Assembly: GCF_014638095.1 (NCBI RefSeq)
Contig: NZ_BMFH01000001.1
Span: forward strand, 1,311,227-1,375,226
DNA: 64,000 nt
Source: Muriicola marianensis
Lineage (GTDB): Bacteria; Bacteroidota; Bacteroidia; Flavobacteriales; Flavobacteriaceae
Direction: 5' to 3'
Position numbers and translations under genes: made by a program
Notes under the pieces: model-generated
What the model was told of the DNA's origin: nothing
What the model saw: the letters and a program-made list of their open reading frames with translations, nothing else
Databases searched by the model: none
Part shown: piece after piece, positions 28,073-36,023 of the stretch
How positions within the stretch are numbered: the first letter of the stretch is position 1
Layout of the letters: the number at the start of each line of letters is the position of its first letter

Positions 28073-29530
28073 ATGCTGAAGCAACACTTACAATTTAAAC
28101 TTTCTCAAAAGCTTTCTCCTCAGCAGATCCAGCTGATGAAACTCATTCAATTGCCTACCCAGGCTTTTGAACAGAGGCTGAAACAGGAACTAGAGGAAAA
28201 TCCCGCCCTGGAATCCGGGAAGGAGGAAACAAATTCCTTTGAGGACGAGTTTGAAGAGGTCTACGAAGGGGACAACGACAATGAGACCATCAATACGGAG
28301 GACATCAATATTGATGACTACCTCAGTGATGATGAGATTCCGGACTACAGGACCCGTACCAGCAACTACAGTGCCGATGATGAAGAAAAGACCGTGCCTT
28401 ATGCGGCCGGCATCTCCTTTAACCAGTACCTCATCAATCAATTAAATACCTTTTACCTGAACGATGAAGAATGGGCTATTGCCGAGTTCCTGGTAGGAAG
28501 TGTGGACGAGAGCGGGTACATCAGGCGGCCTGTAAACGACATCATGGACGACCTGGCCTTTACCCAGAATATATATACGGACCAGAAGACCATTGAGAAA
28601 GTGCTGGAGATCGTGCAGGAACTCGATCCGCCGGGCGTCGCAGCCCGTTCACTGGATGAATGCCTGCTGATCCAGCTCAGAAGGAAAGACCCTAGTCCGG
28701 CCATAGAACTGGCCATCCTCATCCTGGAGAAATCCTTTGATCATTTCACCAAAAAGCACTACAAAAAACTCCTTCAAAAACACAACATTACCGAAGAGGA
28801 ACTGAAAGAGGCCATCACGGAGATAGAAAAGCTCAATCCAAAACCGGGCGGTTCCTATTCGGGCAGCAACCGGATCATCGAACACATCGTGCCCGACTTC
28901 TCTATCCGGATCGTAGACGGGGAACTGGAGCTGAGCCTCAACAGTCGCAATGCCCCCGAACTCCACGTGTCCAAGGAGTACAGCAATATGCTGGCGGGAT
29001 ATAAGAGCGCCAAAGAGCGATCGAAGTCACAAAAGGATGCCGTGCTCTTTATCAAGCAAAAACTCGATGCAGCCAAATGGTTTATCGATGCGATCAGACA
29101 GCGGCAACAGACCCTCTACGTAACCATGAACGCCATCATGGAATACCAGAAAGAATATTTCCTGACAGGAGATGAGCGGAAACTCAGGCCGATGATCCTC
29201 AAGGACATTGCCGATGCTATTGATATGGACGTGTCCACAGTTTCGAGGGTAGCCAACAGTAAGTACGTAGACACCCCTTATGGTACCAAGCTGATCAAGG
29301 AGTATTTTTCGGAATCCATGAAGAATGAGCAAGGCGAAGACGTGTCTACCAAGGAGATCAAGAAGATACTCGAGACAGTCGTGAAGGATGAGCCCAAAAG
29401 AAAACCCCTTACCGATGACAAACTGGCTGCTATCCTCAAAGAAAAAGGCTATCCTATAGCCAGAAGAACGGTGGCCAAGTACAGAGAACAACTGGGAATT
29501 CCCGTGGCACGTTTAAGAAAGGAGATCTGA
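28073..29530 (+). CDS. rpoN: RNA polymerase sigma-54 factor
   Basis: This alternative sigma factor recognises -24/-12 promoters and needs AAA+ activators. The 485-residue protein has the glutamine-rich region I (LSQKLSPQQIQLMKLIQLP), an acidic region II with many Asp/Glu residues (about 50-105), the core-binding domain and the RpoN box ARRTVAKYREQLGIP near the C-terminus. A helix-turn-helix lies around DVSTVSRVANSKYVDTPYG. No activator gene lies in this window. It overlaps the downstream membrane protein gene by one base. Confidence 0.96.
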   Translation: MLKQHLQFKLSQKLSPQQIQLMKLIQLPTQAFEQRLKQELEENPALESGKEETNSFEDEFEEVYEGDNDNETINTEDINIDDYLSDDEIPDYRTRTSNYSADDEEKTVPYAAGISFNQYLINQLNTFYLNDEEWAIAEFLVGSVDESGYIRRPVNDIMDDLAFTQNIYTDQKTIEKVLEIVQELDPPGVAARSLDECLLIQLRRKDPSPAIELAILILEKSFDHFTKKHYKKLLQKHNITEEELKEAITEIEKLNPKPGGSYSGSNRIIEHIVPDFSIRIVDGELELSLNSRNAPELHVSKEYSNMLAGYKSAKERSKSQKDAVLFIKQKLDAAKWFIDAIRQRQQTLYVTMNAIMEYQKEYFLTGDERKLRPMILKDIADAIDMDVSTVSRVANSKYVDTPYGTKLIKEYFSESMKNEQGEDVSTKEIKKILETVVKDEPKRKPLTDDKLAAILKEKGYPIARRTVAKYREQLGIPVARLRKEI

Positions 29531-30135
29531 TGCGATTTCTCTCTCAACTGGTGTCTTATATCTTTCACCCCATCTTTTTGCCTTTGGCGGGAACGGTGTC
29601 TTATTTTCTGATCACCCCCAAATACACCTCCCTGGAGATGAGGAGTGGGAATATCCTGCCGGTCTTTATTCTGACCATCATCATACCCATCCTGAGTTTC
29701 TTCATACTCAAAAACCTCGGGGTAGTGGGATCGATTTTCCTCAATAAACCGGAGGAAAGGAAATACCCGTTGATGATCAGCCTTATCCTTTTGTTCCTGA
29801 TCCTGCTGAAGGTCATCCCCGACAATTACAACATAGAATTGTATTTTTTCTTTCTGGGACTGATCGCTGCGAGCAGCACCTGCCTCTTACTGCTCTACAT
29901 TCCTTTTAAGACCAGTCTGCATATGATGGGAATGGGCAGTATGCTTATGTTTCTCATAGCCCTGAGTTACCACTTCGAACGCAACATTGTACTGGCCATC
30001 AGTTTTATGTTCTTTGCTTCCGGCCTTGTAGCCTCCTCCAGGTTATACCTGAAAGCCCATTCGCGTTCAGAACTTCTCATAGGATTTCTCGTAGGGCTGG
30101 TCTCCCAATTACTTACCCTGAAATTCTGGCTCTAA
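29530..30135 (+). CDS. multi-pass membrane protein, possibly PAP2-like
   Basis: The 201-residue protein has about six hydrophobic helices. The C-terminal segment ASSRLYLKAHSRSELLIGFLVG resembles the SR...H...G pattern at the end of PAP2 phosphatases, where a histidine follows an Arg, but the upstream KxxxxxxRP motif is only partly recognisable (NKPEERKYPL). Function is therefore uncertain. Its ATG overlaps the rpoN stop (TGATG), so the two are translationally coupled. It is convergent with the porT-like gene 13 bp away. Confidence 0.7.
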   Translation: MRFLSQLVSYIFHPIFLPLAGTVSYFLITPKYTSLEMRSGNILPVFILTIIIPILSFFILKNLGVVGSIFLNKPEERKYPLMISLILLFLILLKVIPDNYNIELYFFFLGLIAASSTCLLLLYIPFKTSLHMMGMGSMLMFLIALSYHFERNIVLAISFMFFASGLVASSRLYLKAHSRSELLIGFLVGLVSQLLTLKFWL

Positions 30136-30148
30136 ATGACAGCAATGT

Positions 30149-30835
30149 TCAAAGGATGTAGAAAATCAAACCGATCCTAAGGGGTTTAAAGGTGAGGTCC
30201 TGCCCTGTATCAAGTGTGAGTCCATCCTTAAACAGATTGTTAAGGGCGTAATAGACGTGGATGTTGAAGGTGTTGTACCCGAAATTGGCCATGACTCCAT
30301 ATCTGAACTTTTCTATGTCCGTCACGTAGAAGGAATCTTTAAAGTCTGCGGTCACGGTCTTTGCTCTTCCCCCCAGTACGTAGCCCAGCTTAGCACCGAA
30401 ATACAGTCGCCAGAAACGGTATTCTGAGGGGGTGGAATTTCGAAAACGAATCTCGAAAGGCACCTCTATAAGATGGGTCTCTACCTTATTGCGTTTTGCC
30501 CCCAGATCACTGCTTAATAACTGATACCGGAAGCCTTCTTCCAGCTCAACTACCTGCAGGTTGGAATAATAGGAATTAAAGGCATATCCCAGGCCCAGGC
30601 CCAGGCCAATATTTCTCTCCTCATTCAGGGGCAGGTCTTTGATAAAACCGAGTTGCAGGCCATAGGAAAGATTCTGCTGGTTGACTGTCTCTGGTTTGTT
30701 CAATATGAAATTATAGGTAAGACCCACATAAAACTGATCCTCCAGGTAGTTCAGATCAGGTGGCTGCAAAGAATCCTGAGCTGAAGTGAAGGATAGAAAA
30801 AAGAGTGACAATAAAATTAGCGGGAAAAGCCTCAT
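30149..30835 (-). CDS. porT: PorT-family outer-membrane beta-barrel protein
   Basis: The 228-residue protein has a Sec signal peptide (residues 1-19, ending SFTSAQ) and a beta-barrel pattern of alternating strands ending in an aromatic residue-rich strand (PLRIGLIFYIL). DQFYVGLTYNFILNKP, GLQLGFIKDLPLNEERNIGLGLGLGYAFNSYY and EVPFEIRFRNSTP fit the PorT/SprT component of the type IX secretion system required for protein export and gliding. The family is divergent and other PorT-like barrels exist, so the symbol is probable rather than certain. It is transcribed separately from the ExbD operon, since a terminator lies between. Confidence 0.75.
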   Translation of the reverse strand: MRLFPLILLSLFFLSFTSAQDSLQPPDLNYLEDQFYVGLTYNFILNKPETVNQQNLSYGLQLGFIKDLPLNEERNIGLGLGLGYAFNSYYSNLQVVELEEGFRYQLLSSDLGAKRNKVETHLIEVPFEIRFRNSTPSEYRFWRLYFGAKLGYVLGGRAKTVTADFKDSFYVTDIEKFRYGVMANFGYNTFNIHVYYALNNLFKDGLTLDTGQDLTFKPLRIGLIFYIL

Positions 30836-30871
30836 GCTAATAAAGGTAGGACTTTTGGGTTAATGGAAATA

Positions 30872-30902
30872 AAAAAACGCCCCTGAAATAGGAGCGTTTT
30901 AT
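30872..30902 (-). terminator. terminator after the ExbB/ExbD operon
   Basis: AAAACGC...GCGTTTT with an inner CCT/AGG stem and a GAAAT loop. On the minus strand it ends in a run of T's. It lies just past the ExbD-like gene and before the porT-like gene. Confidence 0.8.
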
Positions 30903-30922
30903 AAGAATGTTATGTAATGGAT

Positions 30923-31405
30923 CTACTGGATATTCCTGAAAGCGTCCCCTTCATAGGTGGTATAGTTCACCTTGAGGGCATTCACCTTCCGCAATTCCTG
31001 TTTGATGTCTGAGATCAGACCCATGTTAGCGTCCTTATCCACCTTGAGAGCCGTGGTCAGTACGTTTTGTAATTCCTGAGGCTTTTTGGCCCTTTCTTCA
31101 AGGATGAAATCACCTACATCGGAAACGTTGGCGAATTTATCATTGAGCTGAATCTTGGGCTCGGTCCCGAACACCTTCTGGTAATCCCTCGTCGGTTTAC
31201 CTACATAGATGTACAGCACCCTGTCCTTCTTTTCGAGCTTTTTCACCTCACTCGCATTGGGCAAGGTATTTTCCACCATCAGGGAACTGTCTTTCATGGT
31301 GGTAACCGTCATGAAAAAGAACAGGAGCATAAAGACAATATCCGGCAGGGAAGCTGTGGATACAGCTGGTAAATCTCCGTCTTTTTTCTTTGTGAATTTA
31401 GCCAT
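30923..31405 (-). CDS. ExbD/TolR family transporter (second copy)
   Basis: The 160-residue inner-membrane protein has one N-terminal helix with the proton-carrying aspartate in ASLPDIVFMLLFFFMTVTTMK, followed by a periplasmic domain (DRVLYIYVGKP ... LSDIKQELRKVNALKVNYTTYE). ExbD works with an ExbB-type channel to use the proton gradient, energising TonB or a related system. It is the last gene of a four-gene cluster with an ExbB-type protein, a small membrane protein and another ExbD. The two ExbD copies are clearly different in sequence, as is common in Bacteroidota. Confidence 0.9.
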   Translation of the reverse strand: MAKFTKKKDGDLPAVSTASLPDIVFMLLFFFMTVTTMKDSSLMVENTLPNASEVKKLEKKDRVLYIYVGKPTRDYQKVFGTEPKIQLNDKFANVSDVGDFILEERAKKPQELQNVLTTALKVDKDANMGLISDIKQELRKVNALKVNYTTYEGDAFRNIQ

Positions 31406-31424
31406 AATCGATTGTTCCTAAAGG

Positions 31425-32033
31425 TTAATTTGATGTTGAGGTTTCCGCTTCAGAAAGTTTCTGTGGAAACAGGTCCTGTATCCTTTGCACCTTGTCTTTC
31501 AGGTCATCGCGAATACTGGATGGCGTTTCCGGATTGAGGTACTCTGCCTCCATATCCGTAAAATCCCTTCCGAACAGCCTCTGGGCTTCCCGGTTCCTCA
31601 ATTCGTTATAGGCGCCCACCAATTCATTCTGCACGGTAATATAGGTACCGTACTTGGTCTCCCGGTCGTTCTTCAGGGAAATGATCGCCTTGGTCGGGTT
31701 ATCCGATGAAGACTCATCTCTCCGGCCCTTGCAATAGTTGCAGGTACCGTCTCCCCCGTTGTCGAGGAAGGCAACCGCTTTCTTGCGAAGATCTTTCAGG
31801 TTCGTCAACTCCTCTTCTACCAGAAGTTGGCCGCTTTTATTGATGTTTACCGTAAAAATATTCTTCTGCTTGATCACCACATTCTCGTCTGGCGGTTCCA
31901 TTGGAGGCAGCATCCTGTCCAATCCCGCATCTGTTTCGATGGTTGTGGTAACCAGGAAAAAGATGAGCAGCAGGAAGGCAATGTCTGCCATAGATCCGGC
32001 ATTTACTTCTGGTGGTCCTCCTCTTCTTGACAT
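31425..32033 (-). CDS. ExbD/TolR family transporter (first copy, with CNYC insert)
   Basis: The 202-residue protein begins RRGGPPEVNAGSMADIAFLL, carrying the conserved membrane aspartate, and has a larger periplasmic domain than the neighbouring ExbD. An insertion around residues 93-115 carries the cysteine pair CNYC next to KGRRDESSS, which could bind a metal or form a disulfide. It lies 19 bp upstream of the second ExbD copy and 14 bp downstream of the small membrane protein gene, so all are probably in one transcript. Confidence 0.9.
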   Translation of the reverse strand: MSRRGGPPEVNAGSMADIAFLLLIFFLVTTTIETDAGLDRMLPPMEPPDENVVIKQKNIFTVNINKSGQLLVEEELTNLKDLRKKAVAFLDNGGDGTCNYCKGRRDESSSDNPTKAIISLKNDRETKYGTYITVQNELVGAYNELRNREAQRLFGRDFTDMEAEYLNPETPSSIRDDLKDKVQRIQDLFPQKLSEAETSTSN

Positions 32034-32047
32034 AACGCGTCTATTTA

Positions 32048-32491
32048 TTATTTACTTGTCATCTTTTTTATCCCTCCCCATAGCATGGAACCTACTGCAA
32101 CGATTACCAGCACGAAGAACAGATTCAACCCTGTGCCGATATTCTTAACAGTTTCTTCCGTAGTGGGAATTCCCCTTCTGGCCATCTCATCCAGGTTTAC
32201 ATCGGAGCCCGTTGATATCGCCCAGGAAAAGCCCAGGAGAATCAGGAAAACACCAATGGTGATGAGGGTTTTTTTCAATTTTTGAGGATGAGCGAACAAA
32301 TTGATCAGGGTAAAGAGCAAACTCGCTACCACGGCTACAGCCAACAGGATGTAGGTAATGGTAAACATCCCCGTCAGAGCGCCACTTTGGACAGCCTCTG
32401 AGGCCGGCATATCCTGGCCCGGAAGCTGATACCAGAGTATCGCCGAGACTAGACCTAAAACGGCCAGTACTATTTTAACTATCTTATTCAT
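32048..32491 (-). CDS. four-helix membrane protein of the ExbB/ExbD operon
   Basis: The 147-residue protein has four predicted membrane helices (IVKIVLAVLGLVSAILW, GMFTITYILLAVAVVASLLF, LITIGVFLILLGFSWAI, LNLFFVLVIVAVGSMLWGG) and a short periplasmic or cytosolic loop with DVNLDEMARRGIPTTEETVK. I do not recognise a named family. Its position between the ExbB-type gene and the two ExbD genes makes it a likely accessory subunit of that motor. Confidence 0.75.
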   Translation of the reverse strand: MNKIVKIVLAVLGLVSAILWYQLPGQDMPASEAVQSGALTGMFTITYILLAVAVVASLLFTLINLFAHPQKLKKTLITIGVFLILLGFSWAISTGSDVNLDEMARRGIPTTEETVKNIGTGLNLFFVLVIVAVGSMLWGGIKKMTSK

Positions 32492-32514
32492 ATTCTTTCG
32501 GTTTTAGGCGCTTA

Positions 32515-33306
32515 TTATTTCTTGTGATCTACCAGCATGTCGATCAGGGTGATCGAAGAATCTTCCATGTCGTTCACTATACCATCGATCTTGGCGATGA
32601 TGTAGTTGTAGAAAATCTGAAGGATGATCGCAGTAATAAGACCAAATACCGTGGTTAAGAGAGCTACCTGAATATCACCTGCAATCAGGGAAGCACTCAG
32701 GTTACCTACCGCACTAATTTTCTGGAAGGCCTGAATCATACCGATTACCGTTCCCATGAATCCAAGCATAGGGGCGATAGCGATAAAGAGAGACAACCAG
32801 GAGACATTCTTCTCCAACTGTCCCATCTGTACTCCACCGTATGCCACTACTGCTTTTTCCGCAGACTCTACTCCTTCACCGGCCCTGTCCAGACCCTGGT
32901 AGTAAATAGAGGCAACCGGACCGCGAGTGTTTCGGCATACTTCTTTGGCAGCTTCAACCCCACCGGAGGCCAGGGCGTCTTCAACCTGTTGCTTGAGTTT
33001 ATCAGTGTTGGTGCTCGCCATATTCAGATAAATAATCCTTTCAATGGCTACAGCGAGACCCAGGATCAGACAGAGAAGTACGATTCCCATAAAGCCTGCA
33101 CCCCCCTGGATGAACTGCTCTTTCAAAACTTGTTGGAATCCTTTTTCTTCCACCATCTCTTCAGCTGGCGTTTCCTGAATCATCATTGCCGCGGAAGCAA
33201 CAGTCGCAGAGAGATTAGTTGCCATTGCATTCGCTTTTGCGCTTACCGTATTTGTGCTTAGGACAAATAGCCCAGCCATAGCCAGGATCGAGAATAATCT
33301 TTTCAT
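32515..33306 (-). CDS. MotA/TolQ/ExbB family proton channel protein
   Basis: The 263-residue protein has a signal-like N-terminus (residues 1-23, ending VSAKA), a spacer, one membrane helix (GFMGIVLLCLILGLAVAIE), a cytosolic helical part and two further helices carrying the TolQ/ExbB signature LSLFIAIAPMLGFMGTVIGMIQAF and VALLTTVFGLITAIILQIFYNYI. Together with the downstream ExbD copies it makes a proton-driven membrane motor, probably powering TonB-dependent uptake. It is the first gene of its operon and tRNA-Ser lies upstream. Confidence 0.93.
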   Translation of the reverse strand: MKRLFSILAMAGLFVLSTNTVSAKANAMATNLSATVASAAMMIQETPAEEMVEEKGFQQVLKEQFIQGGAGFMGIVLLCLILGLAVAIERIIYLNMASTNTDKLKQQVEDALASGGVEAAKEVCRNTRGPVASIYYQGLDRAGEGVESAEKAVVAYGGVQMGQLEKNVSWLSLFIAIAPMLGFMGTVIGMIQAFQKISAVGNLSASLIAGDIQVALLTTVFGLITAIILQIFYNYIIAKIDGIVNDMEDSSITLIDMLVDHKK

Positions 33307-33493
33307 TTTGTTTAACTTGAATTTAGTTAGTTAATAGGTTTTAAAGATATAAAAAATAAACAATTAAAAATTAAAAGATTTGCACTTCAGGACATTAAAT
33401 CCTTACTATTTTGCCAACTTGACAAATATAAGTGGAAAAATTAGAAATCCTAATTTTTGTCCGCGGAGTGAGGCTTCTCCAAATTGGCATTTG

Positions 33494-33581
33494 CAGAGAG
33501 GAAGGGATTCGAACCCTCGATACACTTTTGGTGTATACACACTTTCCAGGCGTGCGCCTTCGACCACTCGGCCACCTCTCT
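33494..33581 (-). tRNA. tRNA-Ser (GGA)
   Basis: On the minus strand the acceptor AGAGAGG pairs with CCTCTCT. The anticodon arm CACGC-CTGGAAA-GTGTG gives GGA. A long variable arm (TATACACCAAAAGTGTAT region) marks a class II tRNA. T-loop TTCGAAT. CCA is not encoded. Confidence 0.96.
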
Positions 33582-33651
33582 ATTTTCCGTTTGAAACGGG
33601 CGCTCAAGAAACAAAAAAAATCGGGATCTTTAAAATTTTAAACCTTAAAAT

Positions 33652-34689
33652 TTAGGTCATTTCCCCCCTCAGTGAAGTCTCGAATATGGTTCCGAATGAA
33701 CTGACGGAAACCTTGCTGCCCAGGAGGTACATCAGCTTGGTGATAGCCGCTTCCGTGGTGATATCCCGACCGTTGATCACAGACATTCTCTCCAGCTCCC
33801 TGCTGGTCTCATACTGCCCCATGATCACACTTCCTCCGGAACACTGGGTAACGTTCACAATATACAATCCACTGTCTATAGCTTTCTTCAGATCGTCCAG
33901 CAACCAGGTTTCGGTCGGGGCATTTCCAGCCCCGTACGTCTCCAGGACCAGGGCCCTCAAACGTGAAATCCCCAATACCCCCCTGAGCAGGTCGCGGTTA
34001 AAGCCCGGGAAGAGTTTGAGGATGGCCACCCGGTCATCGAGTTCCTTGTGCACTTTCAGGGGTTTTTTGATGCGGTTTCGCCAGAGATTTTCCTTGTGCA
34101 CTTTCAGATGTACCCCGGATTCTGCCAGGATGGGATAGTTGAGAGAAGCAAAGGCTTCGAAATGTTCTGCGTTTATCTTGGTTGTTCGGTTTGCCCGATA
34201 GAGCTTGTTCTCGAAATAGAGTCCGACTTCCCTAACCACCGGCAAGCCTTCTTCCTTCAGCGCAGCGATCTGTATGGAGGTGATCAGGTTCTCCTTTGCG
34301 TCCGTTCGCAGGTCCCCTATAGGTAATTGGGAGCCTGTAAAAATAACAGGCTTCTCCAGGTTTTCCAGCATATAGCTCAGGGCCGATGAGGTATAGCTCA
34401 TCGTATCGCTCCCGTGCAACACCACAAATCCGTCGTAATCCGAATAATGCTTCTCCACAATGCTGGCAATGGTGACCCAGTGTCCGGGGTTCATATTGGA
34501 GGAGTCGATGGGAGATCTGAAGGAAACACTGTCTATCGCACAATCGAGCTGACCCAGTTCCGGGATACCCTCCACCACTTTTGCAAAATCAAATGCCTTC
34601 AGGGCTCCCGAGTGATAGTCCTTGACCATCCCTATGGTTCCTCCTGTATAGATCAGCAGAATCTTGCTGTGTTCTCTTTTGGCAGCCAT
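33652..34689 (-). CDS. ansA: type I L-asparaginase (cytosolic)
   Basis: The 345-residue enzyme hydrolyses asparagine to aspartate and ammonia. The nucleophile motif is ILLIYTGGTIGMVKD, with the second active-site region VLHGSDTMSYTSSALSYMLE. No signal peptide is present, consistent with a cytosolic enzyme (AnsA type). It follows tatD at 44 bp on the same strand, a pairing often seen in flavobacteria. It is unrelated in fold to the exported glycosylasparaginase at 12.7 kb. Confidence 0.93.
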   Translation of the reverse strand: MAAKREHSKILLIYTGGTIGMVKDYHSGALKAFDFAKVVEGIPELGQLDCAIDSVSFRSPIDSSNMNPGHWVTIASIVEKHYSDYDGFVVLHGSDTMSYTSSALSYMLENLEKPVIFTGSQLPIGDLRTDAKENLITSIQIAALKEEGLPVVREVGLYFENKLYRANRTTKINAEHFEAFASLNYPILAESGVHLKVHKENLWRNRIKKPLKVHKELDDRVAILKLFPGFNRDLLRGVLGISRLRALVLETYGAGNAPTETWLLDDLKKAIDSGLYIVNVTQCSGGSVIMGQYETSRELERMSVINGRDITTEAAITKLMYLLGSKVSVSSFGTIFETSLRGEMT

Positions 34690-34733
34690 ACAGAAAAAGG
34701 TGTTTTACAATATTGTAACCGTTCTATTTGTTC

Positions 34734-35501
34734 TCAAATCCCGAAAACCTGTTTGGAGTTCTCCGTGGTGATACGGGCTATTTCCTCCTGAGAAACTCCG
34801 TAAATATCAGAAAGTTTGCGCAGAATCTCCATGAGATAAGAGGGTTGATTGCGCTTCCCGCGATAGGGCGCGGGCGCCAGGTAGGGGGCATCCGTCTCCA
34901 GGACGATATGCTCCTTCCCTATCTCCTTCAGAAACCTATCTATCTTCCCGTTTTTAAAGGTCGCAACTCCGCCGATCCCCAGTTTCATATTAAAGCCTAT
35001 AGCCCTTAACGCCTGTTCATAGGTCCCGGTGAAGCAATGAAATATCCCGAAAAGGTCGTCCCCTCGTTCTTCTTCCAATACTTCAAAGATCTCATCGAAG
35101 GATTCCCTGCAGTGGATCACGATGGGCAGGCCGTACTCCTTCGCCAGGGCGATCTGATCCTTAAATGCCTGTCGTTGCTGAGCAAAAAAAGTCTTGTCCC
35201 AATAGAGGTCGATCCCGATCTCTCCGATCGCGCAAAATTTCCTTTGCGACAGAAGTTGGCGAACGTGGTCGAGTTCTTCCCGGAAGTTCTCTTTCACATG
35301 GGTAGGATGCAGTCCGGCCATCAGAAATACCTTCCCGGGGAAGTCTTTTTCCAGTTGGAACATGGCCTCGGTATACCCGGAATCAATAGCCGGAATAAAG
35401 AAACGATCTATGCCGAGGGCCAGCGCCTCTTCAACTACTTGGGTACGGTCCTCATCAAAGGCCTCGGAATACAGGTGAATATGAGTGTCCGTGATCTGCA
35501 C
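34734..35501 (-). CDS. tatD: TatD family metal-dependent hydrolase
   Basis: The 255-residue TIM-barrel protein has the metal-binding TDTHIHLYSEAFDED, FFIPAIDSGY, GLHPTHVKEN, AIGEIGIDLYWD, IVIHCRESFDE, GIFHCFTGT and VLETDAPYLAP motifs of the TatD DNase family. Such enzymes cleave DNA or other phosphoesters in repair and D-amino-acyl turnover contexts; the exact substrate here is not determined. It is the first gene of a tatD-ansA pair. Confidence 0.92.
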   Translation of the reverse strand: MQITDTHIHLYSEAFDEDRTQVVEEALALGIDRFFIPAIDSGYTEAMFQLEKDFPGKVFLMAGLHPTHVKENFREELDHVRQLLSQRKFCAIGEIGIDLYWDKTFFAQQRQAFKDQIALAKEYGLPIVIHCRESFDEIFEVLEEERGDDLFGIFHCFTGTYEQALRAIGFNMKLGIGGVATFKNGKIDRFLKEIGKEHIVLETDAPYLAPAPYRGKRNQPSYLMEILRKLSDIYGVSQEEIARITTENSKQVFGI

Positions 35502-35540
35502 GTGACAAAAATAGGATTATCTTTAGCACAAAACACGGGA

Positions 35541-35993
35541 ATGGGAAGCATAAAATCGTTTTTGAAAAAAAGGAAATACGTATCAGTACCTCTGACCCTG
35601 ACTGCAACCCATCACCTCGAACTAACGGCTGCGATCAACGGAGTAAGTGGGAGGTTTATCCTTGACACAGGGGCTTCTAATACCTGTGTAGGAGTAGACA
35701 AAATGGAGTTCTTCAAACTCAACTCCAAAGCCTCAGAGGTTAAGGCAGCGGGAGCAGGCGCCACGGATATGGAAACCCAGCTGTCTACAAAGAATACCCT
35801 TGAGATAGGCGATTGGAAAAGAAAGAAGATCAAGATCATCCTTTTTGACCTGAGCCATATCAACGAGGCCCTGACCTCCCATGAGGCTCTCCCAGTAGAT
35901 GGCATCATCGGTGCCGATGTCCTGGAAAAAGGCAAGGCTGTAATCGACTATAAATCGAGTAAACTATACCTAAAAAAGAAAAAGCGCTCCTGA
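35541..35993 (+). CDS. retropepsin-like aspartic protease (clan AA)
   Basis: From ATG 35541 the product is 150 residues (MGSIKSFLKKRKYVSVPLT). It carries one aspartic-protease motif, FILDTGASNTCVG, with the matching hydrophobic-hydrophobic-Gly segment VDGIIGADVLEKG near the C-terminus. This is the architecture of a retropepsin-like single-domain enzyme that acts as a dimer. No signal peptide is seen, so it is probably cytosolic. It shares a terminator with odhB (convergent) and diverges from tatD. Confidence 0.85.
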   Translation: MGSIKSFLKKRKYVSVPLTLTATHHLELTAAINGVSGRFILDTGASNTCVGVDKMEFFKLNSKASEVKAAGAGATDMETQLSTKNTLEIGDWKRKKIKIILFDLSHINEALTSHEALPVDGIIGADVLEKGKAVIDYKSSKLYLKKKKRS

Positions 35994-36004
35994 GGAGCGC
36001 TTTT
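35980..36004. terminator. bidirectional terminator
   Basis: AAAAGCGCTCC and GGAGCGCTTTT form an 11-bp stem around a TGA loop that is itself the stop codon of the aspartic protease. It serves convergent genes. Confidence 0.85.
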
Positions 36005-36023
36005 CAAACTTTATTTCACAGGC

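Noticed and set aside
33395-33607. Open frames overlapping tRNA-Ser
   Set aside because: They cover the tRNA gene itself and contain the typical false translation of tRNA sequence.
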